DNA of 64,000 nt, taken from Flavobacterium sp. N2038 (GTDB lineage: Bacteria > Bacteroidota > Bacteroidia > Flavobacteriales > Flavobacteriaceae). Location of the stretch: contig NZ_CP110001.1 of assembly GCF_025947185.1 (NCBI RefSeq), positions 3,658,001 through 3,722,000 on the forward strand. Reading direction: 5' to 3'. The notes beneath the pieces were generated by a model. It made no database searches and had not been told where the DNA came from. It saw nothing but the letters and a program-made list of their open reading frames with translations. Shown piece after piece: positions 36,730 to 45,351 of this stretch; position 1 is the first letter of the stretch; each line of letters opens with the position of its first letter. Both the position numbers and the translations under genes were made by a program.

Positions 36730-37746
36730 ATGGCTAAAATTAAGTTAGAGTACATTTGGTTAGATGGATATGAACCAACTCAAAATCTTAGAAGTAAAAC
36801 TAAAGTTGAAGAGCACGAAAATTTCAAAGGAACATTAGAAGAGCTTGGAAACTGGTCATTTGATGGTTCATCTACTAAACAAGCTGAAGGTGGTTCTTCT
36901 GACTGTCTTTTAGTTCCTGTTGCAATTTATCCGGATCCAACTCGTATCAATGGATGGTTGGTAATGTCTGAAGTTATGTATGCTGACGGAACTCCACACC
37001 CTTCTAATGGTAGAGCTACAATTGATGATGATAATGATGATTTTTGGTTTGGTTTCGAACAAGAGTATTTTATCATGGATACTAAAACTCAACTTCCACT
37101 TGGTTTCCCAGTTGGAGGATACCCTGCTCCACAAGGGATGTACTACTGTTCTGTAGGTGGAAAAAATACACACGGAAGAAAATTAGTTGAAGAGCATGCT
37201 GATTTATGTATCGCTGCAGGAATCAACTTTGAAGGAATCAACCAGGAGGTTGCTTGCGGACAATGGGAATTCCAATTATTTGCTAAAGGTGCTAAAAAAG
37301 CCGGAGACGAAATCTGGGTTGCTCGTTACCTATTAGATCGTTTGACTGAAAAATATGGTTACTATATTGAATATCACCCAAAACCTCTGGGAGATACAGA
37401 CTGGAATGGTTCTGGTATGCATGCTAACTTCTCTAACGAAGTATTAAGAACATGTGGAGATCAGGCAACTTACGAAAGAATTTGTGAAGCTTTCCGTCCT
37501 GTTACTGCTGAGCATATCGCGGTTTACGGAGCTTACAATGACCAACGTTTAACTGGTAAGCACGAAACTGCTTCTATTCACGATTTCTCTTATGGAGTTT
37601 CAGACAGAGGATGTTCTATCAGAATTCCTTTGATGACTGTTCAAAAAGGATGGAAAGGATGGTTGGAAGACAGAAGACCAGCTTCAAACGGAGATCCATA
37701 CAAAATTGCTGCAAGAATTATCAAAACTGTTAACTCAGCATTGTAA
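36730..37746 (+). CDS. Type II-like (eukaryotic-type) glutamine synthetase
   Basis: The 338-residue enzyme is much shorter than bacterial GSI (about 470) and matches the GSII/eukaryotic type: KLEYIWLDGYEPTQNLRSKT, NWSFDGSSTKQAEGG, FGFEQEYFIMD, GINQEVACGQWEFQ, GSGMHANFSN and SIRIP with the ATP-binding arginines. It supplies glutamine for biosynthesis. Being GSII it lacks the adenylylation loop of GSI, so control is more likely transcriptional or by feedback. Divergent from glnN. Confidence 0.93.
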   Translation: MAKIKLEYIWLDGYEPTQNLRSKTKVEEHENFKGTLEELGNWSFDGSSTKQAEGGSSDCLLVPVAIYPDPTRINGWLVMSEVMYADGTPHPSNGRATIDDDNDDFWFGFEQEYFIMDTKTQLPLGFPVGGYPAPQGMYYCSVGGKNTHGRKLVEEHADLCIAAGINFEGINQEVACGQWEFQLFAKGAKKAGDEIWVARYLLDRLTEKYGYYIEYHPKPLGDTDWNGSGMHANFSNEVLRTCGDQATYERICEAFRPVTAEHIAVYGAYNDQRLTGKHETASIHDFSYGVSDRGCSIRIPLMTVQKGWKGWLEDRRPASNGDPYKIAARIIKTVNSAL

Positions 37747-37769
37747 TTTAAAGCTTAAAGTATATTCTA

Positions 37770-37802
37770 AAAGTGCTGACATAATGTTGGCACTTTTTTT
37801 AT
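37770..37802 (+). terminator. Terminator after the GSII-like gene
   Basis: AAGTGCTGAC (37771-37780) pairs with GTTGGCACTT (37786-37795), including two G-U pairs, and is followed by T's. Confidence 0.8.
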
Positions 37803-37976
37803 TTATGGGTCGAGAGCTTTTCGAATTCGCTCAATGTGACAGTCGCTTTACTTAGCAAAAAACACAATATCAATCCGAACGGATTAGGAATCTTTTTACA
37901 TTTTACATCCAACAAAATTTACTTAATTTTAAAAATAAGTTTCTTATAATTAATTTTTAAGTTAAACTTCAAAACT

Positions 37977-37984
37977 TATCTTTG
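37977..37984 (+). promoter_or_regulatory. -7 box TATCTTTG upstream of the TerC gene
   Basis: A perfect TAnnTTTG match, 24 bp before the ATG at 38008. Confidence 0.5.
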
Positions 37985-38007
37985 TAGATCATTTTAAACA
38001 AAACATT

Positions 38008-38982
38008 ATGATAGTCTGGATTCTCTTTTTACTTGCTGTAGTTTTTATTCTCGCTTTAGACTTAGGCGTCTTTAACAAAACACCACACATCATTAGTACC
38101 AAAGAAGCCAGCAAATGGACCTTGATTTGGGTTACTCTGTCTTTTCTATTCTCCGGAGTTATTTATTGGCTATATACCACAGATTATATCGAAAACCCTG
38201 ACGGTCTTAAACCTGCAGTAGCTTCTATGAAGTTTATTACAGGATATTTAATTGAATTATCCTTAAGTGTCGACAACATATTTGTAATCGCTATTATTTT
38301 TGCTTCATTCAAAATTCCGCAAAAATACCAGCACCGCGTTTTATTCTGGGGAATTTTAGGAGCCATTGTTTTCCGTGGTTTAATGATTTTCTTTGGTGTA
38401 ATGTTAATCAATAAATTTACCTGGACCACTTATGTATTTGGTGCATTCTTAATTTTTACTGCTCTAAAAATGTTATTCTCTGGTGAAGACGAGGATTTTC
38501 ATCCCAAAGATTCTTTCGTTTATAAAGCATTAGGAAAAATTATTCCAATTACATCAGAAACAGATGGAGAGAAATTTTTCATTAGCACAAAGACTGCAAA
38601 AAAAGCTGCTACTCCACTATTTGTTGCTTTGATTGTAATTGAAGTTATGGACGTTCTTTTTGCTGTAGACAGTGTTCCGGCAATTCTTGCTATTACCTCA
38701 GATCCGTTTTTAGTATTTAGTTCTAATATTTTTGCTATTCTGGGATTACGTTCTATGTATTTCTTCCTGGCAAATATGCTGGCTAAATTCAGTTATTTAG
38801 AATATAGTTTAGTTGCTATTTTAGCTTTTGTGGGATTAAAAATGCTGCTGCACGACTGGATCCATGTACCGGAGTGGGCTTCTTTAGGATTCATCGCTTT
38901 ATCACTTTTAGTTGGTATTCTGGTTTCTCTTAAATTTGGACAAGAGAAAGTACTAACTGATTCTGATTCTCACGAGAAATAA
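38008..38982 (+). CDS. TerC/Alx-family metal homeostasis membrane protein
   Basis: The 324-residue protein has about nine membrane helices and the TerC signatures ELSLSVDNIFVIAIIF and VIEVMDVLFAVDSVPAILAIT, whose membrane aspartates are thought to bind metal. Alx-type members export manganese; the older tellurite-resistance label is historical. A charged cytoplasmic loop (GEDEDFHPKDS) lies between helices. Monocistronic with its own terminator. Manganese export is inferred from the family. Confidence 0.92.
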   Translation: MIVWILFLLAVVFILALDLGVFNKTPHIISTKEASKWTLIWVTLSFLFSGVIYWLYTTDYIENPDGLKPAVASMKFITGYLIELSLSVDNIFVIAIIFASFKIPQKYQHRVLFWGILGAIVFRGLMIFFGVMLINKFTWTTYVFGAFLIFTALKMLFSGEDEDFHPKDSFVYKALGKIIPITSETDGEKFFISTKTAKKAATPLFVALIVIEVMDVLFAVDSVPAILAITSDPFLVFSSNIFAILGLRSMYFFLANMLAKFSYLEYSLVAILAFVGLKMLLHDWIHVPEWASLGFIALSLLVGILVSLKFGQEKVLTDSDSHEK

Positions 38983-39004
38983 TCATTTCGAAATATATAA
39001 ACAT

Positions 39005-39036
39005 AAAAAAGGAAATCTCACGGTTTCCTTTTTTTT
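39005..39036 (+). terminator. Terminator after the TerC gene
   Basis: Arms 39005-39015 (A6GGAAA) and 39024-39034 (TTTCCT6) with an 8-nt loop. Confidence 0.85.
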
Positions 39037-39148
39037 ACATTTAACCCACAAAAGAAAGCTTAATCTTACAATTTAACATTAAAAAATAAGAATATACATT
39101 TATTTTAAATACATTTATCTCATTATAAACCATTTAAAAGCCTTTATT

Positions 39149-40129
39149 ATGAGAAAAATTTCATCTTTTTTAATATTAATCTTTATCATCACGAGCTGCG
39201 ATAATAAAGAAGAATTGACTTCAAATAATCAAACTCTTAATAATCCAACGCAAACTTACATCATCAATGGCGACATTAAATATGAGTCTGAAATTACTGA
39301 TGGTTCAAAACCCAAAAAACCCATTTTAGTATATCACATTCCAAAAATAACAAACGATAGCGAAAAATTGACTGGTAAAACTTCAGAGCAATCTGTTATT
39401 TTAAATTTTATGGGCGGAATATCTGAAACGACAAATAGCGGCTGCACAATTGATGTTTATTCAGAATATTTAGAAAACCACTACACAACCGATAAAGGCG
39501 TTTATGGTCACAATCCCTTTCCTCTTTACCCTCGTACGAATGAATATTTAATTAGAGGCTATGGAAAACCACATCAAAACTTTTATTACAATGCTTTAGT
39601 TATGAATGCAAGTAATAAAGGCATTAAACGTACAGTATCCAGAAATAACATACCCGTAAATGATAATTCATCTAAAATTTCAGCCATATCCATTGAATAC
39701 CCATTTAAAGCAAATATTACTTATGAAATTTCACTCAAAACATTTTTCAATGATAATAGAAAAATGATTGATAACATTCAAAGTAATGGTTTCCCAATAT
39801 TAAGTGCTTCATTGGAAGATACAGGCATTTTATTTGGAGGCATAACTTCATGCGAAAACGATCTAAAATACAGTGCTACCAATCAGAATTATATGAGATC
39901 ATATACACTAGAAGACAATATGGCAAAGGAGAGGATTATTACTTATAAATTTTCCCCTACAGAAGTTAAAAATGCTCTTTCAATTATGCTATTACCTACA
40001 CGTGGAGAACGTGGTACAGATCAAAAAATCCCAACCAGTGATTATACAATGGTATTACTAACAGTAACAATAATTGAAAAACCATTTGATCCTTCTATCA
40101 ATGTTATCCGAAATGGCGGTCGTCGATAA
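39149..40129 (+). CDS. Lipoprotein of unknown function
   Basis: The 326-residue product has lipobox IITSC (Cys17). After an Asn/Thr-rich spacer the protein is beta-rich, with segments such as TYEISLKTFFND and YKFSPTEVKNALSIMLLPTRG, consistent with a surface beta-sandwich. No family recognised. It stands between two terminators, so is its own unit. Confidence 0.72.
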   Translation: MRKISSFLILIFIITSCDNKEELTSNNQTLNNPTQTYIINGDIKYESEITDGSKPKKPILVYHIPKITNDSEKLTGKTSEQSVILNFMGGISETTNSGCTIDVYSEYLENHYTTDKGVYGHNPFPLYPRTNEYLIRGYGKPHQNFYYNALVMNASNKGIKRTVSRNNIPVNDNSSKISAISIEYPFKANITYEISLKTFFNDNRKMIDNIQSNGFPILSASLEDTGILFGGITSCENDLKYSATNQNYMRSYTLEDNMAKERIITYKFSPTEVKNALSIMLLPTRGERGTDQKIPTSDYTMVLLTVTIIEKPFDPSINVIRNGGRR

Positions 40130-40130
40130 A

Positions 40131-40160
40131 AAAAAAGGAAATCCTAAGATTTCCTTTTTT
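40131..40160. terminator. Bidirectional terminator
   Basis: Twelve-bp arms 40131-40142 and 40149-40160 (A6GGAAAT/ATTTCCT6) lie between converging genes. A-run and T-run flank the stem, so it can serve both strands. Confidence 0.85.
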
Positions 40161-40185
40161 ATGTTTATTGATTATTAAATCAATT

Positions 40186-40725
40186 TTATTTCAGAATTTT
40201 TACATTACTGTCGTCTATGTTGTATTTCTTGATAACTTCATTGTAATCTGAATAATCAGGTTTATTAACAGATTTTCCTGTTGTTGAAGAAAAAGCACCT
40301 GGAACAATTACAATTCTAAAAGTTTGATTTTTTATAAACTCAGGAGTTAAATTTAAGTCATAACTACCACCTGCATAAATTGTAAAATCTGTTTTACTAA
40401 AATCAAAATCATAATCAAAATCACCTTTTGACGTGTACACTGTTCTAGGAATTTGCTGCCAAATTGGAGTTGTAGGATTAATAGTTCCTATCAATCTATA
40501 AATCAACACCACATCAGAATCAAAAATATTTGGAGTTAACTTTCTATAAATATTAAAACCATCTGTGGCATTATAATCAAAATTTACGTTTTGAAGTTCA
40601 AAAACTTCAGCTATTACTGCATCTTGTCCCGGAGGCCCTGGAACTCCCGGAGGTCCTTCTGGTCCTTCACAACTAGAAAATGCGATTAATCCAACAACCG
40701 CAAAAAGGGTAAGTATCTTTTTCAT
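40186..40725 (-). CDS. Lipoprotein with short collagen-like segment
   Basis: The 179-residue lipoprotein has lipobox AFSSC (Cys19), followed at once by a short collagen-like run GPEGPPGVPGPPGQDA (five Gly-X-Y triplets). The globular remainder (about 130 residues) is beta-rich. Bacteroidota have many small lipoproteins with this EGPxGPPG start and an unknown globular part; the run is probably a stiff spacer lifting the domain from the membrane. Confidence 0.78.
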   Translation of the reverse strand: MKKILTLFAVVGLIAFSSCEGPEGPPGVPGPPGQDAVIAEVFELQNVNFDYNATDGFNIYRKLTPNIFDSDVVLIYRLIGTINPTTPIWQQIPRTVYTSKGDFDYDFDFSKTDFTIYAGGSYDLNLTPEFIKNQTFRIVIVPGAFSSTTGKSVNKPDYSDYNEVIKKYNIDDSNVKILK

Positions 40726-40809
40726 AATATTTGTTTTTAAGATTTATAAAGGTAATCCAAAAACCAAACCAAAAATTCTGTTAAACTGGTTTTTGATTAA
40801 ATTTTCTAG

Positions 40810-41679
40810 TTATTTTTTTGCAACAATCTGATTTTTAAGCAATATTTTATTAAAAAATAACACATGATATGGCAGTGAATTTTCCCAGTAATCCCATGTA
40901 TGAGCGCCAGGGCGTTCTGTATAATCGTGTTCAACCTTATTGTATACTAATCTACGATGTAATTCTCTGTTTGGTTCTATTAAAAAATCGTCAACACCGC
41001 AATCCATAATCAACGGCAATTTGTTTGCTTTTATTCTATCAAGCATGTTGATTACAGCATATTGCTCGTACATTTCAGAACTTCCGCTTTTGTCTCCAAA
41101 AACAGGTTGCATTAATTTTACCACTTGTGCCGAATTATCACGATTGAGCATTACACTCATATCTACTGCTCCACTCATACTTCCTGCCGCACAAAACAAA
41201 TCAGGATGTTTGGCAGATAAATACAATGCACCATGTCCCCCCATAGAAAGTCCGGTTATAACTCTCCCAGTTTTATTATTGATTGTTCGGTATGTTTTAT
41301 CAACTTTTTCAACTACTTCCTTGGTGATAAAAGTCTCAAACTGACTTTCTTTATTTACCGGACTGTCCAGATAAAAACTAAAAGTCTCTCCTTCCGGCAT
41401 TACAATAATTAAATTATACTGATCTGATAAGGTCTGAACTAATTTTTTGTTGGGTGTGTTTTTTAGCCAGTCACTAAAATGTCCATAAGCACCATGCAAT
41501 AAATACATGACCGGAAATTTAGATTTGCTTTTAGCATAAGAATTAGGCAAAACGACCGCGGCTTTATAGGTTTTACCCATAGCGGTACTGGCAACTTGTA
41601 ACGTATCTACTTTTGCAGCATATGTCCAAGTGGACATGCAAATCAAAAAAGCAGAAATAAGCATTTTTAGTTTTTTCAT
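40810..41679 (-). CDS. Exported esterase, alpha/beta hydrolase of the esterase D/feruloyl type
   Basis: The 289-residue exported enzyme has a signal peptide ending TYAAK. The nucleophile elbow GLSMGGHGALYL contains the catalytic serine, with candidate acid in DCGVDDFLIEPN and histidine in PGAHTWDYW, and the family opening FPVMYLLHGAYGHFSDW. The family includes acyl esterases, S-formylglutathione hydrolases and carbohydrate esterases; signal peptide and fold suggest periplasmic ester cleavage, substrate unknown. Confidence 0.9.
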   Translation of the reverse strand: MKKLKMLISAFLICMSTWTYAAKVDTLQVASTAMGKTYKAAVVLPNSYAKSKSKFPVMYLLHGAYGHFSDWLKNTPNKKLVQTLSDQYNLIIVMPEGETFSFYLDSPVNKESQFETFITKEVVEKVDKTYRTINNKTGRVITGLSMGGHGALYLSAKHPDLFCAAGSMSGAVDMSVMLNRDNSAQVVKLMQPVFGDKSGSSEMYEQYAVINMLDRIKANKLPLIMDCGVDDFLIEPNRELHRRLVYNKVEHDYTERPGAHTWDYWENSLPYHVLFFNKILLKNQIVAKK

Positions 41680-41810
41680 TTTATTTTTTTTCTGATTAGG
41701 GAATGTAAATATAACTTTTTCAAAATAAAATATATGAAAAATCCGACCAGCTTTTTCTAATCGGAATTGTTTTTCAGATTGAACTGATTGTTATTGTTGC
41801 GGCACATTTT

Positions 41811-42440
41811 CCGCCACGAATTCACGAATTTTATTAGCCGAAATCGTGAATTCGTGGCGAAAAAAAATCCTTATAATCAGTGTAATCTGTGGCCTGTTTT
41901 TTTTGCCACTGATTAAAAGGATTGAATAGATTATTATTACTGCATAAATTGTTTGACACGAATTACACCAATTAGCACGAATTAAAATTAGTGGAAATTC
42001 GTGTAATTCGTGGCGAAAAAACAGGCCACTGATTAAATGGATTATTACTGCTTCGCAAAATGGTTGCCACCAATTACACCAATTAACACGAATTAAAATT
42101 AGTGGAGATTCGTATAATTCGTGGCGAAAAAAAATCCTTATAATCAGTGTAATCTGTGGCCTGTTTTTTTTGCCACTGATTAAAAGAATTGAATGGATAT
42201 TATTACTGCATAAATTGTTTGACACGAATTACACCAATTAATACGAATTAAAATTAGTGGAGATTCGTGTAATTTGTGGCGGAAAAACAGGCCACTGATT
42301 AAAAGGATTTAATAGATTAATTATTGTTGTGTAAATTGGTTGCCACGAATTACACCAATTTGCACGAATTAAAATTAGTGGAAATTCGTGTAATTCGTGG
42401 CGAAAAAAAATCCGTGTAATCCGTGTAATCTGTGGCAAAA
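41811..42440. repeat. Array of a 60-bp palindromic element (GCCACGAATTACAC family)
   Basis: Four 60-bp copies lie at 41955-42014, 42066-42125, 42221-42280 and 42342-42401, with a shorter one at 41813-41859. Each reads (G)CCACGAATTACACC ... GTGTAATTCGTGGC and folds on itself. Between them are second-type segments (AAAATCCTTATAATC... and GGCCACTGATTAAA). This fills most of the 813-bp gap between the esterase and AraC genes; the long ORFs crossing it only encode the repeat. No transposase was found. Confidence 0.88.
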
Positions 42441-42492
42441 AAAATATATCTAACCTACGTACATCAACAACAATCAGGAGCTACAAACAATA

Positions 42493-43365
42493 TTAGCTGA
42501 TAATAATTTTATGTTCCAGACGATATTGCGAAGCGCTTTTCCCAGTATATTGTTTAAAGGATTTACTAAAGTGACTGAAGTTATTAAAACCGCTTTCGTA
42601 GCAAACTTCATTAATACTTATTTGTTTTTCGGCCAAAAGTTTTGACGCGTGCACCAAACGATATTCATTTACAAACTCAGTAAAGGTTTTGTTTGAAATT
42701 TTCTTAAAATAACGGCAAAAAGACGGTGTAGTCATACTAACCAGACTCGACACTTCGTCTATAGCAATAGACTCCTGAAAATGATCTTTAACAAAATTAA
42801 AAACCACATTCATACGATCGCTATCCTGCGTTTGTAATTCCAAAGAAAATCCATCGGCATTTAAAACCGTGTATTCCTCAGAAGAATCTAATTCGTCTAA
42901 AATACTCAAGAGTGTCAGCAAACGTTCAAACGGAAGCTGATGTTCCATCATTTCGATTTTTTTGCCAATATGTTTTTTAGTTTCCCCATTAAAAGCAATT
43001 CCGGCTTTAGACTGACTAAGAATACGCTGCACCTTTCTCATTTCTGGAGCAACAAAAAAATCATTGCCCAAAAATTCCGGTTTAATATGAATAACAGTTT
43101 CACCTTTATTCCCTGTTTGTTCGTTTGTAAAACCACAATGCGGCAAATTGGAACCTATTAAAATCAAATCTCCATTGGTATAATAAGAAACGTGACTTCC
43201 TATTTGCCTCTTACCCGCGCCTCCGTTTATATAAACCAACTCAATTTCTGGATGATAATGCCATAAATGGGCTTTACTATTGGTTTTTTCGGCATGTTTG
43301 GTGTAGGTAAAAGAACTTCCGTATGAGTTTGATATCACTTCAAGAGCTGGGGCAATTGTCTTCAT
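42493..43365 (-). CDS. AraC-family transcriptional regulator (cupin sensor)
   Basis: The product is 290 residues from the ATG at 43365, after trimming 12 residues of a longer frame. An N-terminal cupin-like domain (HLWHYHPEIELVYINGG, GDLILIGSNLPHCGF) probably binds a small ligand. The C-terminal 100 residues are a double helix-turn-helix: IAIDEVSSLVSMTTPSFCRYFKK and ISINEVCYESGFNNFSHFSKSFK. Its upstream region carries one copy of a 34-bp element that also precedes three of the four small secreted-protein genes. It is therefore the prime candidate regulator of that cluster and possibly of itself. Confidence 0.9.
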   Translation of the reverse strand: MKTIAPALEVISNSYGSSFTYTKHAEKTNSKAHLWHYHPEIELVYINGGAGKRQIGSHVSYYTNGDLILIGSNLPHCGFTNEQTGNKGETVIHIKPEFLGNDFFVAPEMRKVQRILSQSKAGIAFNGETKKHIGKKIEMMEHQLPFERLLTLLSILDELDSSEEYTVLNADGFSLELQTQDSDRMNVVFNFVKDHFQESIAIDEVSSLVSMTTPSFCRYFKKISNKTFTEFVNEYRLVHASKLLAEKQISINEVCYESGFNNFSHFSKSFKQYTGKSASQYRLEHKIIIS

Positions 43366-43420
43366 GTTAATATCTTTAAAAAATAATAGCAAATTTAACA
43401 AAATCGCCTAAAATAATTCA

Positions 43421-43454
43421 AATTTTAACCTATAACGGTTTCGTAAATGAGAAT
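43421..43454. promoter_or_regulatory. Conserved 34-bp element, copy 1 (upstream of the AraC gene)
   Basis: Core AATTTTAACC-TATAACGGTTTCG-TAAATGAGAAT. Homology to copy 2 extends left to about 43374, close to the araC ATG at 43365. Here the element faces the divergent regulator gene; no secreted-protein gene follows directly. Confidence 0.8.
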
Positions 43455-43455
43455 T

Positions 43456-43633
43456 TTGCATAAAAAGCATCGTATACCTTTTTTAAATTATATCCAAAAT
43501 GGACATTTTTTTAACAACTCATTTTTTTACCCCTGTTTTTTTTTGCATATCGTATTTTTAATAGTCCAATTATGCAAATATGTTATTTGTGTAAGAAAAA
43601 TAGATTTTTTAACAAATTCAATTCTATACAAAA
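43456..43633. other. AT-rich spacer between element copies 1 and 2
   Basis: No gene, repeat or hairpin is visible in this 178-bp stretch, which is very AT-rich. It is part of the 447-bp gap between the AraC gene and the first paralogue. Confidence 0.4.
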
Positions 43634-43680
43634 CTTTAAAAAATAACAACCAAATTAACAAAAACACCTAAAATAATTTA

Positions 43681-43714
43681 AATTTTAACCTATAACGGTT
43701 TCGCAAATGAGAAT
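43681..43714 (+). promoter_or_regulatory. Conserved 34-bp element, copy 2
   Basis: Same core as copy 1 with one change (TCGCAAATGA). It starts 132 bp before the ATG at 43813 and 59 bp before the TTG box. Confidence 0.85.
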
Positions 43715-43739
43715 ACAGCATATAAATAAGAAAACTGAG

Positions 43740-43773
43740 TTGTACAAAAAAAGGAGTTATCAAAGTAATTTAG
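43740..43773 (+). promoter_or_regulatory. Promoter of secreted-protein paralogue 1
   Basis: TTG (43740-43742), a 23-bp spacer, then TAATTTAG (43766-43773) and a conserved CATCAGA. TAATTTAG is close to TAnnTTTG. The same layout recurs before paralogues 2 and 3. Confidence 0.75.
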
Positions 43774-43812
43774 CATCAGAAAAATGAACTAAAAATTTAA
43801 ACATACAGCATT

Positions 43813-44178
43813 ATGAAAAAGATTTTAAAATTAAGTTTAGTATGTGCGGTGCTTTTATCAGGTTTAAGTACTTATGCAATAGATGGAGATAACTCTTTTA
43901 ATTTTCACGTTTTAAAAACAAACGGAAAACAAATAACATTTGCAATGAATCAGGTACAAAAAGCAAGTATTAGTATTGTAGATAAGGATGGTAATTTAAT
44001 TTATACTGAGAATGCTTCTGGTAAGGACGGTATCCTTAGAACTTTTAGCTTAGAAGAATTTCCACAAGGAACTTACTTCTTAGAAATTGAAGACAACTTT
44101 AAAAAAGCAAGACACGAAATTACGGTTTCTGGTCAAACGACAAATTTGTCAACAAGAGCGATCTCTACTATTAAATAA
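43813..44178 (+). CDS. Small secreted protein, tandem paralogue 1
   Basis: This 121-residue protein has a signal peptide cut after STYA. The mature part is a single beta-sandwich-like domain (VLKTNGKQITFAMNQ, ASISIVDKDGNLIYTENASGKDG, LEEFPQGTYFLEIED). It looks like a minimal secretion-tail domain of the T9SS/Por or DUF3244 type, but has no separate passenger domain. Copies 1-3 share a near-identical signal peptide and the motif ASGKDGILR(T/S)FSLEEFP. Function unknown. Expression is expected to depend on the element at 43681. Confidence 0.85.
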   Translation: MKKILKLSLVCAVLLSGLSTYAIDGDNSFNFHVLKTNGKQITFAMNQVQKASISIVDKDGNLIYTENASGKDGILRTFSLEEFPQGTYFLEIEDNFKKARHEITVSGQTTNLSTRAISTIK

Positions 44179-44288
44179 ACAAATTGTTGCAATAAAATAT
44201 AAGTGTACTCAAACACTATAAAAGTTTATACTCTCATACAGTATAAAAATGAGGTTAAATAGTTAGTAAAGTAAAAAACGTAAGTTTT

Positions 44289-44326
44289 AAAAACAGCTCT
44301 TTGTGGTTATTGGGCTGTTTTTTTTG
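44289..44326 (+). terminator. Terminator of paralogue 1
   Basis: AAAACAGC pairs with GCTGTTTT, followed by T's. A nearly identical hairpin follows paralogues 2 and 3. Confidence 0.85.
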
Positions 44327-44462
44327 TGCTTTACTTTTATACAAACTTAGCAGATAAAATCGACCTTCATTTTCAAACAATTCCCCTCTTCAATGTAAAC
44401 TTAAAAACAATAAAACTTTAAATAAAAAACACTGAATTAACAAAATAGATAAATATAATTCA

Positions 44463-44496
44463 AATTTTAACCTACAACGGTTTCGTAAATGAGAAT
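44463..44496 (+). promoter_or_regulatory. Conserved 34-bp element, copy 3
   Basis: Core with one change (CCTACAACGG). It starts 132 bp before the ATG at 44595, exactly as copies 2 and 4 do for their genes. Confidence 0.85.
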
Positions 44497-44521
44497 ACAG
44501 CATCGAAATCAGAAAATAGAG

Positions 44522-44555
44522 TTGTGCATTTACCTATTTATCATAACTAATTTAG
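44522..44555 (+). promoter_or_regulatory. Promoter of paralogue 2
   Basis: TTG (44522-44524), N23, TAATTTAG (44548-44555), then CATCAGAGAATTA. Same distance to element and gene as for paralogue 1. Confidence 0.75.
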
Positions 44556-44594
44556 CATCAGAGAATTAGAACTATTAATTTAAAAACTAATGCT

Positions 44595-44999
44595 ATGAAA
44601 AAGATTTTAAAATTAAGTTTAGTATGTGCAGTGCTTTTATCAGGTTTAAGTACTTATGCAATTGGTGATAATGGAGATTTTAATCTTCATGTAATTAAAA
44701 GTAACGGGAAGCTAATTACGTTTGCAATTAACAAAGTAACAAAAGCCAGCCTGGCAATTTACGACAAAGATGGTACTCTAATTTATTCTGAAAGCGCTTC
44801 AGGAAAAGATGGGATTTTGAGAACTTTCAGTCTGGAAGAATTTCCTGCGGGAACGTATTATCTGGAAGCTGAAGATAATGTAAAAAAAGTGAGACACGAA
44901 ATTACAATTACCGATGAGCAAACCACTTTATCATCAAAAGCAATTTCGTCTGTCTATAAAACTGAATTCGCAAAAAATAAAAGTGTAGCATCGCGCTAA
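44595..44999 (+). CDS. Small secreted protein, tandem paralogue 2
   Basis: The 134-residue paralogue has a signal peptide differing from copy 1 only near the cleavage site (MKKILKLSLVCAVLLSGLST in both). The core motif ASGKDGILRTFSLEEFP is identical, while the mature N-terminus (GDNGDFNLHVIKSNGK) diverges. A basic tail ends KNKSVASR, absent from copy 1. The gap before it (44179-44594, 416 bp) holds only the terminator of copy 1 and the control region of this gene. Confidence 0.85.
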   Translation: MKKILKLSLVCAVLLSGLSTYAIGDNGDFNLHVIKSNGKLITFAINKVTKASLAIYDKDGTLIYSESASGKDGILRTFSLEEFPAGTYYLEAEDNVKKVRHEITITDEQTTLSSKAISSVYKTEFAKNKSVASR

Positions 45000-45028
45000 A
45001 AGTTATACTGAAAAATAAAATTTATTAT

Positions 45029-45072
45029 TTTAAGAAACAGCTCTTTTATAGTATTGAGCTGTTTTTTTTTTG
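45029..45072 (+). terminator. Terminator of paralogue 2
   Basis: AAACAGCTC (45035-45043) with GAGCTGTTT (45056-45064), then T's. Confidence 0.85.
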
Positions 45073-45219
45073 CCCTTTACTTTTTGATAAACCCAGCTTT
45101 ACAAAACCTTATAAATCAATTAGAAAAATTAGAAAAAAGTTACTAAATCGTAAAATTAAGCACTTTTAAAAACGTTGAAAAATAATAATCAAATTAACTA
45201 AAACGCTTAAAATAATTCA

Positions 45220-45253
45220 AATTTTAACCTATAACGCTTTCGTAAATGAGAAT
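45220..45253 (+). promoter_or_regulatory. Conserved 34-bp element, copy 4
   Basis: Core with one change (ATAACGCTTTCG). It starts 132 bp before the ATG at 45352. Confidence 0.85.
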
Positions 45254-45278
45254 ACAGCATATAAATAGGCAAATACAG

Positions 45279-45312
45279 TTGTTAAAATAACACACAAACC
45301 AGAGTAATTTAG
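45279..45312 (+). promoter_or_regulatory. Promoter of paralogue 3
   Basis: TTG (45279-45281), N23, TAATTTAG (45305-45312), then CCTCAGAGAATTA. Confidence 0.75.
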
Positions 45313-45351
45313 CCTCAGAGAATTAAACTAATAATTTAAAAACTAACAGTT

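Noticed and set aside
41791-42438. Two long minus-strand ORFs encoding repeated FFRHELHEFPLILIRANWC-type peptides
   Set aside because: The peptides are translations of the 60-bp palindromic DNA repeat; no start context, signal or family supports them as genes.
41811-42440. CRISPR array
   Set aside because: Repeats are 60 bp and palindromic along their whole length, spacers vary from about 51 to 95 bp and themselves repeat, and no cas genes are present.
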